Positions 1-6,341 of a stretch of DNA of 20,445 nt are shown here, in pieces. This DNA comes from MWDV01 sp964634255 (lineage in GTDB: Bacteria > Verrucomicrobiota > Verrucomicrobiia > Limisphaerales > MWDV01). The DNA is taken from assembly GCA_964634255.1 (NCBI GenBank), contig CAZWJC010000114.1:1-20445 (forward strand). Reading direction: 5' to 3'. The notes beneath the pieces are model-generated. The model had not been told where the DNA came from, ran no database searches, and saw only the letters and a list, made by a program, of their open reading frames with translations. Positions within the stretch are counted from its first letter, which is position 1; each line of letters starts with the position of its first letter. The position numbers were made by a program, and so were the translations under genes.

Positions 1-59
1 CCGCGATCCATGATGTAGAACGAGCCTGCCTCGTAGCTGAGGTCGTCGAGGATGTCGTT
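1..59 (-). pseudogene. IS4-type transposase fragment (runs off the window edge)
   Basis: Read on the minus strand, these bases translate to NDILDDLSYEAGSFYIMDRG. This resembles the stretch around the catalytic Asp of IS4-family DDE transposases, where a (F/Y)Y(V/I)MDRGY motif follows an acidic and aromatic run. Only about 20 residues are visible and the rest lies outside the window. The fragment abuts, without a gap, a copy of a small ORF whose homology to a second copy at 5161 stops near base 53, so the junction is a recombination or insertion scar. No terminal inverted repeat is visible here. The assignment rests on one short motif. Confidence 0.6.
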
Positions 60-135
60 GCTCCCGGCGCTGGCGGATGACCCGCCCAATGGCGGCTCCG
101 ACGAAAAACCAGCCCAACAATCTCCAAGGGTTCAC
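1..135 (-). pseudogene. Truncated small ORF, paralogue of the 60-aa protein at 5161
   Basis: A GTG start at 135 (minus) gives VNPWRLLGWFFVGAAIGRVI followed by RQRRE, nearly the same as the N-terminus of the protein at 5161-5343. Homology ends near base 53. Beyond that the frame runs into the IS4-type transposase sequence out of that gene's phase and stays open to the window edge. The N-terminus is a short hydrophobic or amphipathic helix followed by a basic patch, consistent with a membrane-associated peptide. It is divergent from the hth ORF at 178, with 42 bp between the start codons. It is probably a dead copy. Confidence 0.6.
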
Positions 136-276
136 AGTTCGATCTCCAGTTCTACAGGGTGACAGCGGCTTGGTTACATGAATTACTGGCTATCACGCAA
201 AGAGGCCGCCAAAAAGGTTTCGGTTTCATCTGACACTATCGAACGCCGCGCCGTTCCGTGGCAGGAACAGCGCGTG
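53..276. repeat. Left copy of a 224-bp inverted repeat (hth / small-ORF module)
   Basis: This stretch aligns without gaps to the reverse complement of 5020-5243. It contains the start of a helix-turn-helix gene on one strand, a 42-bp intergenic spacer, and the start of a small ORF on the other. Hand comparison of the 99 bp of hth coding sequence gives about 76% identity, with many third-position changes, so both copies have evolved as coding sequence. Within the spacer, 20 bp (150-169) match 5127-5146 perfectly in inverse orientation. The two copies bracket nearly 5 kb of recombinase, tRNA and defence-gene remnants. Confidence 0.85.
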
Positions 277-396
277 CCCGATCGGATTCGGTTTAAGCTG
301 CTTCGGCTTGGAGAGGGGCGGCTCGGGAGGTTGCCTTCAGGAGGGCCCCGAAAAGCCCCCCGAAGAAAACGCGTGCGGTGCAAGGGCGAGAGATAA
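178..396 (+). pseudogene. Helix-turn-helix (excisionase-like) protein, copy 1, 3' end replaced
   Basis: The ATG at 178 opens a 72-residue frame. Residues 1-24 (MNYWLSRKEAAKKVSVSSDT) form an N-terminal helix-turn-helix of the AlpA/Xis/MerR-like type seen in small excisionase-like DNA-binding proteins. Residues to about 46 (ending KLLRLGE) match the copy at 1921-2073, which continues with a different C-terminus (FEPDVEALL). Here the sequence after GE becomes low-complexity R/G/P-rich and does not look coding, so this copy is probably truncated. A third copy is at 5020-5118. The family usually controls excision or integrase expression in mobile elements. That role is inferred from domain type and repeated association with recombinase fragments. 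Confidence 0.6.
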
Positions 397-499
397 ACGA
401 AGCGGAGACCGGACCTGAGCACCCCGGAAATGTCCTCCCCGCAGTCTTGGAGTTTCCGGAGCGGAGGACTCGCGGCCCAGCAGGGGAAAGGGCCTAGCG
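397..499. other. Intergenic stretch, nothing recognised
   Basis: About 100 bp lie between the end of hth copy 1 and the stop of the minus-strand PLD-domain ORF. I see no coding frame with family resemblance and no strong terminator. Confidence 0.4.
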
Positions 500-1195
500 C
501 TAGCGGGGATGGAGCGGAGGAAAGCTCACAAGCCTGCGCTCATGTTCAAGCGTGAGTCTCAAGGGCGGTTGAGTCTCACGCGCAAAGGCGAAACCCGCTC
601 GGAATTCGTAGTCGGCGCGGTTCTTGAGTTCGACGTTGAACTCCAAATTATCCACGAGGCCGGATTGGGAGAAGTTGCTTGAACCGGTGACGACGCGGCC
701 CTTGTCGATGTGGCCGTCCACAAACGACATGATGTAGAGCTTGGCGTGAAGCTGGGCCGACGGAAACACGCGGACCTCTAACTTGCCGTTCTTGACCCAT
801 TCGACGAACTGGCGAACACCGGCTTCGACTTCACTGCTGTCCTCGACGTTTTCGAGTTCGGAGAGAATTTCTCCCGGGATGCGTTCCTTGGTTTCCGCGT
901 GGGAGCGAAGATCAAGCTGCATCTGATCCTTGGCCTGCTTGAGCAGATCGAATGTGGGTTGGTCGCTACTGAGGCCGATCAAGATGCGTATCTTTTCAGT
1001 GGGCTGAAGCGCGGGAGACAATCGGCGAAAACCGCTCAAGTAGAAATAGCCGACCAGACAATCAAAGGCGCGGGTGTTCTTGCCCAGTAAGACAGAAAAG
1101 CGGTCGGCAAGGCTACGGCCCTGTTCATTCGTGATGAATGTGAGGTCCGACGAGAAAGACGAAGTGTGCCTTGCCGATTGAGCAGAAGAATCCAT
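500..1195 (-). pseudogene. PLD-like nuclease/phosphodiesterase domain, N-terminal remnant of a large helicase
   Basis: Starting at the ATG at 1195, this 231-residue product carries one phospholipase D-like half-site: H150-A-K152 in QLHAKLYI, then GSSNFSQSGL at 171-180 and LEFNVEL. An upstream motif, VGYFYLSGFRRL (48-59), is typical of the N-terminal PLD domain of long SNF2/DEAD helicases found in defence and restriction loci. In those proteins the PLD domain is followed by several hundred residues of helicase. Here the protein stops soon after ADYEF, where a palindromic repeat (550-581) enters the frame and supplies the last about 25 residues. The helicase part is missing, so it is a truncated gene. 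The same frame stays open upstream to 1510, but beyond about 1361 it runs antisense to a recombinase. Family call is good; function of the remnant is doubtful. Confidence 0.7.
550..581. repeat. Imperfect palindrome at the truncated end of the PLD gene
   Basis: GCGTGAGTCTCAA (550-562) and TTGAGTCTCACGC (569-581) form 13-bp arms with one T:T mismatch and a 6-bp loop. The palindrome lies exactly where similarity to PLD-helicase proteins ends and encodes the aberrant tail. It looks like a dispersed palindromic repeat and could also fold as a stem-loop in the transcript. Confidence 0.75.
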
Positions 1196-1361
1196 GCAGA
1201 CGGGGAGCGTCGGGCCGTCAGCGCTTGAAAGCAATTGCACACTCAACAATTCAATGTCAGCGAGAAAGCTCCACAAGAGCGGGTCTCGGGCTTTGAACCC
1301 GCGAACGAGAGCTTGAGCCGCTTCTGTCGGCAGCTCGATCACAATCAAGCTGCTGTTGGCT
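1196..1361 (-). other. Open minus-strand stretch upstream of the PLD remnant, protein-like but unassigned
   Basis: In the same frame as the PLD remnant, about 55 codons upstream of the ATG at 1195 read as plausible protein, including SLIVIELPTEAAQALVRGF and DPLLWSFLADIELLSV. The stretch ends at about 1361-1367, the breakpoint where plus-strand recombinase homology begins. It may be a small gene of its own or the tail of a truncated upstream gene fused in frame. I do not recognise a family. Confidence 0.3.
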
Positions 1362-1366
1362 TTCTT

Positions 1367-2006
1367 GACAGTCCTCGGCTTCCAGATGTTGTTTGAAGCA
1401 ATGACGGGGTTGAGAACATGCGAAATCCTCAAATGGAGGACGGATGCGGGTCCGGATGACCCTGGGTACGTCACCCCAGACGGGAAGAGCCTTCGGGTTT
1501 GGCGATGCAAAGGACAGCATTCTGTGAATCCATTCGTGAAAGTTCACGAGGGACTGGCTGCCGCGCTCGCTGCACATCGAGAGTGGAAGGCAGCACATTA
1601 TCCTGAGAGCACGTGGTTCTTTCCTGGACACGAAAGGGCCGAGAATCGTCCCGTGCACAAAGGGGCTCTGGCCCACTCGTTGCGTCGACTGCACAAACAA
1701 GGTGAAGGAAAGAAATACACCAGCCACGGCATGCGCGCCTTCTATGTGACGGTCCGCCGCAGTCACGGTGTAACCGATTCTCAGATTGCTTTTGAAATCG
1801 GCCATACTTCAGGAGGCACGACCCTGGCCGCAGTGTATGGTGGGGTTCCTCCACACTGGTTGACTGGCGAGGGGCCGCGAATGGCTTGGCTGCCGACAAG
1901 CAAATGTGCATGGGAGTCAATCAAGGTCGAACCAACAGGGCTTCAACATCAGGTTCAAAGTAACGGCGCTCCTGCCGCGTGTCCTCCCCAAGCCTTAGCA
2001 GCTTGA
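1367..2006 (+). pseudogene. Tyrosine recombinase, catalytic half only (copy A, 5' half missing)
   Basis: This frame has the catalytic domain of a tyrosine recombinase/integrase. The first catalytic Arg is in TGLRTCEIL, the H-x-x-R box in SHGMRAFYV, the GH box in FEIGHTSGG, and the candidate nucleophile Tyr in LAAVYGGVPP. The N-terminal arm-binding and core-binding domains are absent, and homology starts abruptly at VLGFQMLFEA. A closely related catalytic fragment sits at 6735-7041. The missing N-terminal half is probably the minus-strand piece at 2330-2989, which ends where this begins. The last about 28 codons (1921-2006) run antisense through the hth copy and are probably not native. No functional enzyme can be made from this frame alone. 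Confidence 0.8.
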
Positions 2007-2073
2007 AACGTAGCTTTCCGATTACAGCTTCCTCCTGCCATGGAATTGACCTGCGTTCGATTGTGTCCACGGA
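1921..2073 (-). pseudogene. Helix-turn-helix protein, copy 2, C-terminal part
   Basis: On the minus strand this encodes VDTIERRSIPWQEE, then LRFKLLRLGED and YFEPDVEALLVRP, ending at a TGA. The first part matches hth copies 1 and 3, and the second part gives what is probably the native C-terminus of the family. The N-terminal helix-turn-helix is missing and replaced by an unrelated protein-like sequence (2074-2322) in the same frame. The stop lies against the 3' end of recombinase fragment A, so recombinase and hth are convergent. Combining the copies suggests an intact protein of roughly 65-70 residues. Confidence 0.6.
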
Positions 2074-2322
2074 ACCTGATCGCCCTTTGCGCAAACTGCC
2101 ATAACCACCAATCATTGAGGCAAGTTCGGGCGAACGCATTGTCATTTCCTCGATTTCCTGCTTCACGAGCATTTGAACGAGTTGAACAATGTGCGAGCCA
2201 GTGCCTTCGGGGGCGTTAGACTGCCGCGCCAAGATGCAGGGCAGCTTCTTGTAATTCTGAAGCGTCTTCGTGCCCCACTTTTCACCATCGGCGCGGCTAC
2301 ACGCGCGCTCCTGGTCTCGTAA
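2074..2322 (-). pseudogene. Unidentified protein fragment fused in frame to hth copy 2
   Basis: The minus strand reads as convincing protein. Landmarks are DGEKWGTKTLQNYKKLP, then LARQSNAPEGTGSHIV, then EIEEMTMRSPELASMI. I do not recognise the family. There is no obvious start codon at its upstream edge near 2322, where it overlaps the end of the inverted recombinase N-terminal half. Downstream it runs in frame into the hth copy at about 2073. Both ends therefore look like recombination junctions. Confidence 0.45.
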
Positions 2323-2989
2323 AGGTGCGGTCTACCGAATGTGGGTTTAGCATCATCTTGCTGGCGAACGTGTGCAATTCCTCCGCACTCCCCGGCATGA
2401 ATTCGCGGCAGTGCTTTACCATTTTGGCCGTCTGGTATTTTGGCCGGTCCAAAAGCGGATTGAATTGGAGGAGTCTCCTTCGTTTGGCATAGCGGAAGGC
2501 GCTATTGAGGGTAGTTAACTCTCGATCAATCGTCCGTTCGCCTGTGCCTTGGCGTATCCGCTTCTTCCGCCACTCCGCGTATTCATCACACGAGGCATCC
2601 GAGACGTCCACCACCAAGACTTTGCCCCAAAACTGGAGGAGACTCTTGCAGTGCCGTTCCTCATCGGCTCGTGTCTTCCCCATTCTTGGCTGCAGGTGTT
2701 TGTCCAGATAGCCGTCCCGTTCATATCGGGCAATAATTCCACCAACTGTCAGAATCTCAGGTTCTTTCGACGCGATGCTGCGATCCTCAGCACCGGCTCG
2801 TCTCTTGTGTAGAGTTTCGCGGGCATGCTTCAAGTTCTTCGTTTCCAGCGAACGCCACGTCCGCTTCCCGTTGATTACGGGTCTTTCAAAATATGTGTCG
2901 GAAGATGTGTTGCGGTAGATTCCAGCCTCAACATGCTCAAATAGTGGATTGGATTTTTGCTCGGTTTTGCCAGCGGCTTCGTTGCTCAT
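2297..2989 (-). pseudogene. Tyrosine recombinase, N-terminal half (copy A, catalytic half displaced)
   Basis: The ATG at 2989 (minus) opens a 230-residue product. Residues 1-90 contain an N-terminal DNA-binding-like region (GIYRNTSSDTYFERPVINGK) and residues about 80-200 a SAM-like core-binding domain ending KYQTAKMVKHCREF. The native sequence ends around MMLNPHSV; the remaining dozen residues (to GARV) look like junction sequence. No catalytic R, HxxR or Tyr is present. The related fragment at 6735 has NPHSHVLGFQ, joining the end of this half to the start of the plus-strand catalytic half at 1367. The two are therefore probably one gene split by an inversion. The gene begins about 120 bp from the 3' end of tRNA-Arg, a usual place for an integrase. 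Confidence 0.75.
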
Positions 2990-3037
2990 AGTTGATTTCT
3001 TGTTTGCCGCTCAACTGAGCTTTTGCCGCAGGCTCGG

Positions 3038-3072
3038 AAACCGATGGACTAAAAAATGGACTAAATCGGTTT
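3038..3072. repeat. Inverted and direct repeats between recombinase and tRNA-Arg (possible attachment/arm site)
   Basis: AAACCGAT (3038-3045) and ATCGGTTT (3065-3072) form perfect 8-bp inverted arms. Between and overlapping them are two direct copies of ATGGACTAAA (3044-3053 and 3056-3065), one helical turn and a bit apart. The site is 40 bp beyond the 3' end of the tRNA, on the side of the truncated recombinase. Such architecture fits recombinase or excisionase binding sites, but an intrinsic terminator for the tRNA is an alternative because the minus strand carries a T-run inside it. Confidence 0.5.
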
Positions 3073-3111
3073 TTGCTCCGAGCAGGGGAGATGAGAAACG
3101 CCTGATTTTAT

Positions 3112-3188
3112 TGGCGCGCCCGCCGTGAGTCGAACACGGGACCCTCTGCTTAGAAGGCAGATGCTCTATCCAACTGAGCTACGGGCGC
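3112..3188 (-). tRNA. tRNA-Arg (anticodon TCT)
   Basis: The minus strand folds as a complete 77-nt tRNA with encoded CCA (3112-3114). The acceptor stem GCGCCCG (5') pairs with CGGGCGC (3'). The D-arm contains TAGCTCAGTTGGATAGAGCA. The anticodon stem TCTGC/GCAGA closes loop CTTCTAA with anticodon TCT. The T-arm contains GTTCGAC. All arms pair, so it should be functional. Recombinase genes lie on both sides, which marks it as a likely integration hotspot. Confidence 0.95.
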
Positions 3189-3239
3189 AGCCGTTTATTG
3201 TAAGCTACTTACAACTGAAACATAACTCCCGAATTGACT

Positions 3240-3264
3240 TTTTGATACTGCCTTTTGATACTGC
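3240..3264 (+). promoter_or_regulatory. Tandem direct repeat just upstream of the intact integrase
   Basis: TTTTGATACTGC occurs at 3240-3251 and again at 3253-3264, a 13-bp period, ending 4 bp before the ATG at 3269. The position suits an operator or integrase arm site. No recognisable Shine-Dalgarno sequence is present in front of this start. Confidence 0.45.
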
Positions 3265-3268
3265 ATGC

Positions 3269-4435
3269 ATGCGCGAGCCCGGAACTGAGAAAAGCCCGGA
3301 TTGGCAGTCCACTCAATACGCCAACTTGGTCTGCTATGTTCCATCGGGAAAATACTATGCCCGAATCCGCATACGCGGCAAGCTCATCGTCAGGTCCCTC
3401 AAGACCGCCAGCATTTCCATTGCGAAGCTTCGGCTTTCGGACTTGGAGAAGGCCGAACGACAGAAGGCTGAGCATCAAGTCGGGAAGGGGGACGAGAAGC
3501 TGACTTTTGAACAAGCAGTAAAGATATACCGGGAGCGGCTCAAGGGCGATCCAAGCCGCAAGCCGAGAACGAAGGATTACCACGAGCAGCGATTGACGGC
3601 CTTGCTCAAGTCTTGGCCCAAACTGAACTCACTGGAGGTACGCAAGATTACCAAGAGCGACTGCCTGAATTGGGCTGCCAGATTCGGGCAGAAGGCCAGC
3701 CCGACGGCATTCAATCATACGGTTTCAGTACTGCGGCATGTCCTCGAAATCGGGGTGGAATCCGGTATGCGCTACGACAACCCGGGCCGCTTTGTCAAAC
3801 GCGTTAGCGAAAGACCCAAGAAACTCCAGTTGCCGGAAGCCGGTCAATTCGGAGCTTTCGTCGCCGAGATCGAAAACGGCGGCGGTGGCCATTCAAGAGC
3901 GTGTGCTGAGTTGGTGCGTTTCCTGGCCTATGGTGGTTTCCGCAAGATGGAAGCAGCAAACATCACTTGGGCCGCCTGTGATTTCGCGCGCGGCAAGATT
4001 ATCGTGCGAGGCGATCCTGGTACAGGCTTGAAAGGCCGCGCTGCCGGCGAATTCCGTGAAGTGCCAATGATACCGGAAATGAAGGAGCTTCTGGGAAAGA
4101 TCAAGGAGCAGCGAAATAGCGTGTCGCCCGACCAGCCCGTGATGCGTGTTCGGGAGTGCCAGAAAGCCATGGACAGGGCAGCGAAGAAGATTGGGATGAG
4201 TCGCATCACCCACCACGATCTGCGCCACCTGTTCGCGACGCGCTGTATCGAGAGTGGAGTAGATATTCCAACGGTATCTCGCTGGCTTGGACACAAAGAC
4301 GGCGGGGCTTTGGCCATGAAGGTGTACGGTCACCTCCGGGATCAGCATTCTGTGGAGATGGCCCAAAGGGTCCGGTTTGCGGTGAGTCATGATTACCAAG
4401 CCGCAAGTCCTGTCGGCGATCCGAGCAGGGCTTAG
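3269..4435 (+). CDS. Tyrosine recombinase (integrase), apparently intact
   Basis: The product has 388 residues from the ATG at 3269. Residues 1-60 form an N-terminal arm-binding-like region (SGKYYARIRIRGKLIVRSL). Residues 78-180 are the SAM-like core-binding domain. Residues 185-375 are the catalytic domain. Catalytic residues are visible: R225 (GGFRKMEAANI), a likely beta-hairpin Lys near 255, H316-D-L-R319, H342 (WLGHKDG) and the nucleophile candidate Y353 (KVYGHL). Length and motif order fit a full phage/ICE-type integrase. It starts 80 bp from the 5' end of tRNA-Arg, points away from it, and follows a 12-bp tandem repeat. The frame stays open upstream into the tRNA, but that part cannot be native. 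It differs in sequence from recombinase families A and B in this window, so it belongs to a different integration event. Confidence 0.9.
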   Translation: MREPGTEKSPDWQSTQYANLVCYVPSGKYYARIRIRGKLIVRSLKTASISIAKLRLSDLEKAERQKAEHQVGKGDEKLTFEQAVKIYRERLKGDPSRKPRTKDYHEQRLTALLKSWPKLNSLEVRKITKSDCLNWAARFGQKASPTAFNHTVSVLRHVLEIGVESGMRYDNPGRFVKRVSERPKKLQLPEAGQFGAFVAEIENGGGGHSRACAELVRFLAYGGFRKMEAANITWAACDFARGKIIVRGDPGTGLKGRAAGEFREVPMIPEMKELLGKIKEQRNSVSPDQPVMRVRECQKAMDRAAKKIGMSRITHHDLRHLFATRCIESGVDIPTVSRWLGHKDGGALAMKVYGHLRDQHSVEMAQRVRFAVSHDYQAASPVGDPSRA

Positions 4436-4574
4436 TGCCGCCGCGTTGGCCATGTGGGGTGGCCTGAATTGACTCGGTGTTCAGCGTGCGCAGAGTACGA
4501 CGAGGTCCGACTAAAGGGCTGCCTTTTCCGTTGCCTTCGCAGTCATTTAAAATACCATCCGGCGCGAGGTTCAG
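4436..4574. other. Intergenic stretch, nothing recognised
   Basis: About 140 bp lie between the integrase stop and a short ORF preceding the hsdR remnant. No attachment repeat, RNA or conserved coding frame is visible. Confidence 0.35.
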
Positions 4575-4694
4575 ATGGTTCGGGGCACACCAACACAGAA
4601 AGTCACTCTGAACGCGCCCGGCAATACCGCGGCACTGCGCTGGAAGCGCATCCTTAGTGCTACTCTCAGCCGGTCGCGCTCACTCCTTGAATGA
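4575..4694 (+). CDS. Short ORF (39 aa) overlapping the start of the hsdR remnant
   Basis: The ATG at 4575 gives a short basic product ending SLLE. Its TGA overlaps the ATG of the hsdR remnant as ATGA, the arrangement of translationally coupled genes. It may be the tail of a lost upstream restriction-modification gene such as hsdS, but I see no motif that shows this, and an in-frame stop lies shortly upstream near 4549. The call rests only on the overlap. Confidence 0.25.
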   Translation: MVRGTPTQKVTLNAPGNTAALRWKRILSATLSRSRSLLE

Positions 4695-5022
4695 CACCAG
4701 AAGAACAAGCCCGCGAACGGATTGACGCGCAACTCACCGCGTCAGGCTGGGTCGTCTAAACGAAGGACAGAATCAACCTCTCGGCTTCCCGTGGCGTCGC
4801 TGTTTGCGAACTCTCCTTCGCCACCGGCGAACCCGATTACACCCTGTTCGTGGATGGCAAAGCCATCGGCACGGTCGAGGCCAAGCCGGCGGGAGTGACA
4901 CTCACCAGTGTCGAGGAACAGTCCGCCAAGTATGTCGCCGGCGTGCCGAAAGGGTTGCCCGCCTGGAAATCACCACTGTCATTCTGCTACGAAAGCACCG
5001 GGGCGGAAACCTTCTTCACCAC
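4691..5022 (+). pseudogene. hsdR: Type I restriction enzyme R subunit (HsdR), N-terminal remnant
   Basis: From the ATG at 4691 the product reads MTPEEQARERIDAQLTASGW, then VV, a TAA stop, then TKDRINLSASRGVAVCEL and PDYTLFVDGKAIGTVEAKP. This is the start of type I restriction endonuclease subunit R. The PD-(D/E)xK nuclease core is visible as the D of PDYTLFVDG and the E-A-K of VEAKP, followed by SAKYVAGVPKGLP and FCYESTGAETFFT. The same frame continues through the stop, so one C-to-T change (CAA to TAA) explains it. The family normally runs about 800-1100 residues with a helicase motor. Here homology ends near 5022, where the inverted hth/small-ORF repeat begins. It is doubly dead: nonsense mutation and truncation. 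Confidence 0.85.
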
Positions 5023-5118
5023 GCGCTGTTCCTGCCACGGGATGGCGCGGCGTTCCACTGTATCAACCGAAACACTGATTTTGTGAGCGGCTTCTTTGCG
5101 CGATAACCAAACATTCAT
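5020..5118 (-). pseudogene. Helix-turn-helix protein, copy 3, N-terminal part
   Basis: On the minus strand the ATG at 5118 gives MNVWLSRKEAAHKISVSVDT, then VERRAIPWQEQRV. It is the same family as the copies at 178 and 1921. The helix-turn-helix is complete but the C-terminal half (KLLRLGE onward) is replaced by the hsdR remnant on the opposite strand. The start codon is 42 bp from that of the divergent 60-aa gene at 5161, with the same spacing as in copy 1. The third positions differ a lot from copy 1 while the residues are kept, which suggests a long functional history before decay. Confidence 0.65.
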
Positions 5119-5126
5119 GCATCTGG

Positions 5127-5146
5127 GCCGCTGTCACCCTGTAGAA
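5127..5146. promoter_or_regulatory. Perfectly conserved 20-bp intergenic core
   Basis: The 20 bases are identical (inverse) to 150-169 and lie between the divergent hth and small-ORF starts in both copies. The inner GTCACCCTG also appears at 17213-17221 and 17562-17570, upstream of another recombinase fragment. A binding site for the hth protein or the recombinase is the simplest reading. Confidence 0.5.
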
Positions 5147-5160
5147 ATGGAATTGAGATT

Positions 5161-5343
5161 ATGAATCCCTGGAGATTGTTGGGCTGGTTTTTCGTCGGCG
5201 TCACCATCGGGCGGGTCATACGCCAGCGCCGGGAACAACGACAACGACAACTGCCTTACGGTGGCCCCATGCCACCCGTCATTCCGAACAACCGATCCCG
5301 ACAGGAGTCGCCCCCGCCACTGCCGCACTGGCACTGGAACTGA
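5161..5343 (+). CDS. Small membrane-associated protein (60 aa), module partner of hth
   Basis: The ATG at 5161 starts MNPWRLLGWFFVGVTIGRVI followed by a run of Arg/Gln (RQRREQRQRQ) and a Pro-rich tail ending PLPHWHWN. The hydrophobic stretch of about 16 residues followed by basic residues suggests one short membrane-inserting helix with a cytoplasmic basic face. I do not recognise a named family. A second copy with conserved N-terminus (1-135, minus) shows the gene travels with the hth gene in a divergent arrangement. The upstream region has no strong Shine-Dalgarno sequence. The function is unknown. Confidence 0.6.
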   Translation: MNPWRLLGWFFVGVTIGRVIRQRREQRQRQLPYGGPMPPVIPNNRSRQESPPPLPHWHWN

Positions 5344-5369
5344 GCGGACGGTGACAGCCGTCCGTAGGC

Positions 5370-5669
5370 ATGACTCTATACTATTACGAACGAATGTTGC
5401 CGGCGAGCCTCACGGTCTTTGATGGCGCAGTGCGCGGGTTGAAGTGCAAGTGTGATTGGGTCCTGTTCGTTTCAGACCCGGAATCAATGGGCGTGACGCA
5501 CTTTCGCCTTACGCGTGAGCTTCTTGACGAGGCGCGTGAAGCGGAGATCAACACCTCCGATCCCAAAGTCGGCACGGCATTCTTGAAGTGGCTTCTTCAG
5601 CGTGAGTCATGCTCTGTCGAGAAGCTCGATAGTGAGGGAAGGCCCGTGGCGGCGCTGAGGGGAGGCTGA
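5370..5669 (+). CDS. Hypothetical protein (99 aa)
   Basis: The ATG at 5370 gives a 99-residue acidic-to-neutral product beginning MTLYYYERMLPASL, with a CKCDW motif near residues 26-30 and an amphipathic helix around LTRELLDEAREAEI. No transmembrane segment or signal peptide is visible, and I do not recognise the family. It follows the 60-aa gene by 26 bp on the same strand and could share its transcript. Residue composition looks like real protein throughout. Confidence 0.5.
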   Translation: MTLYYYERMLPASLTVFDGAVRGLKCKCDWVLFVSDPESMGVTHFRLTRELLDEAREAEINTSDPKVGTAFLKWLLQRESCSVEKLDSEGRPVAALRGG

Positions 5670-6155
5670 TCAGCAGGGAGCGAGATGCTGTGCTGTTCAT
5701 GCGCTGTGCGCTGAACAATATCTGTTCGCGTTGCGTGCAGATCAGCCTCTCGGACCTCGGCCGGTCGGGCCTCCCTGCAGACCGCCGCAAGTCGAAAGCC
5801 CACTGGCCTCTGCATCGGGATTCCGGATACCTCGGACGCAATCCCGCCACATCCACCCTTACAGCAATAACTGGGTATTATTACTCACCACTTTCCCGAT
5901 AGTGTTGGTGTGGGAAAACACCGTCCGAAGTGTCCGCCGGACGATACGGACGCATTCTTGAAACGCGAGTCCTCCAATAGTCGCCGCGTCCACCGAAACT
6001 GCGCCCCTTATGACAGTGAGGTCATGATAGCGAGTCCGACCCGTCCGAAGAAAAATTGCACTTTTTTGAAAAACACCCCGCAGCACTACCTCTCCGTGAT
6101 TACAATACTGATAGTATGACGATGCATCATTGGCGTAGCACGACACGGAGAGAGC
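5670..6155. other. Long intergenic stretch with small palindromes
   Basis: Nearly 490 bp contain no ORF that I can support on either strand. Short perfect palindromes are present: ATGAC/GTCAT around 6010-6025 and ATACT-GAT-AGTAT at 6105-6117. An A/T-rich patch lies around 6050-6072. These could be regulatory for the short ORF at 6156, but I see no well-spaced -35/-10 pair. Confidence 0.35.
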
Positions 6156-6341
6156 ATGCAGGAGGCACGCCCACCGTCGCCTTCGAGGGACGCAACAAGG
6201 AGCACCGTCGAGCTGTTGGAACATACGACTTCCCTTATGCTGACATCGACGCGCGCAACGGATGGCGCGAGCAGGGAGAGGCTGAGGCAGATGCTGCGGA
6301 AGAAGCCCGCGCCCAGGAGCGCGAGCAGTCTGGAATTGTGA
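6156..6341 (+). CDS. Possible small protein (61 aa)
   Basis: An ATG at 6156 follows a purine-rich GGAGAGAG at short spacing. The product contains a helical stretch TVELLEHTTSLML and a basic segment SRERLRQMLRKKPAPR, and ends SSLEL. I do not recognise it. It conflicts with the minus-strand LysM frame, which overlaps it antisense from 6235. The downstream part of that frame looks non-native, so this ORF could be real. Confidence 0.3.
   Translation: MQEARPPSPSRDATRSTVELLEHTTSLMLTSTRATDGASRERLRQMLRKKPAPRSASSLEL

Larger units (their letters stand above)
5020..5243. repeat. Right copy of the 224-bp inverted repeat (hth / small-ORF module)
   Basis: This is the gapless inverted counterpart of 53-276. 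The core GCCGCTGTCACCCTGTAGAA (5127-5146) in the divergent intergenic spacer is identical in both copies, while flanking coding parts are only about three-quarters identical. That suggests the core is a selected site, such as an operator or recombination site. Confidence 0.85.
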
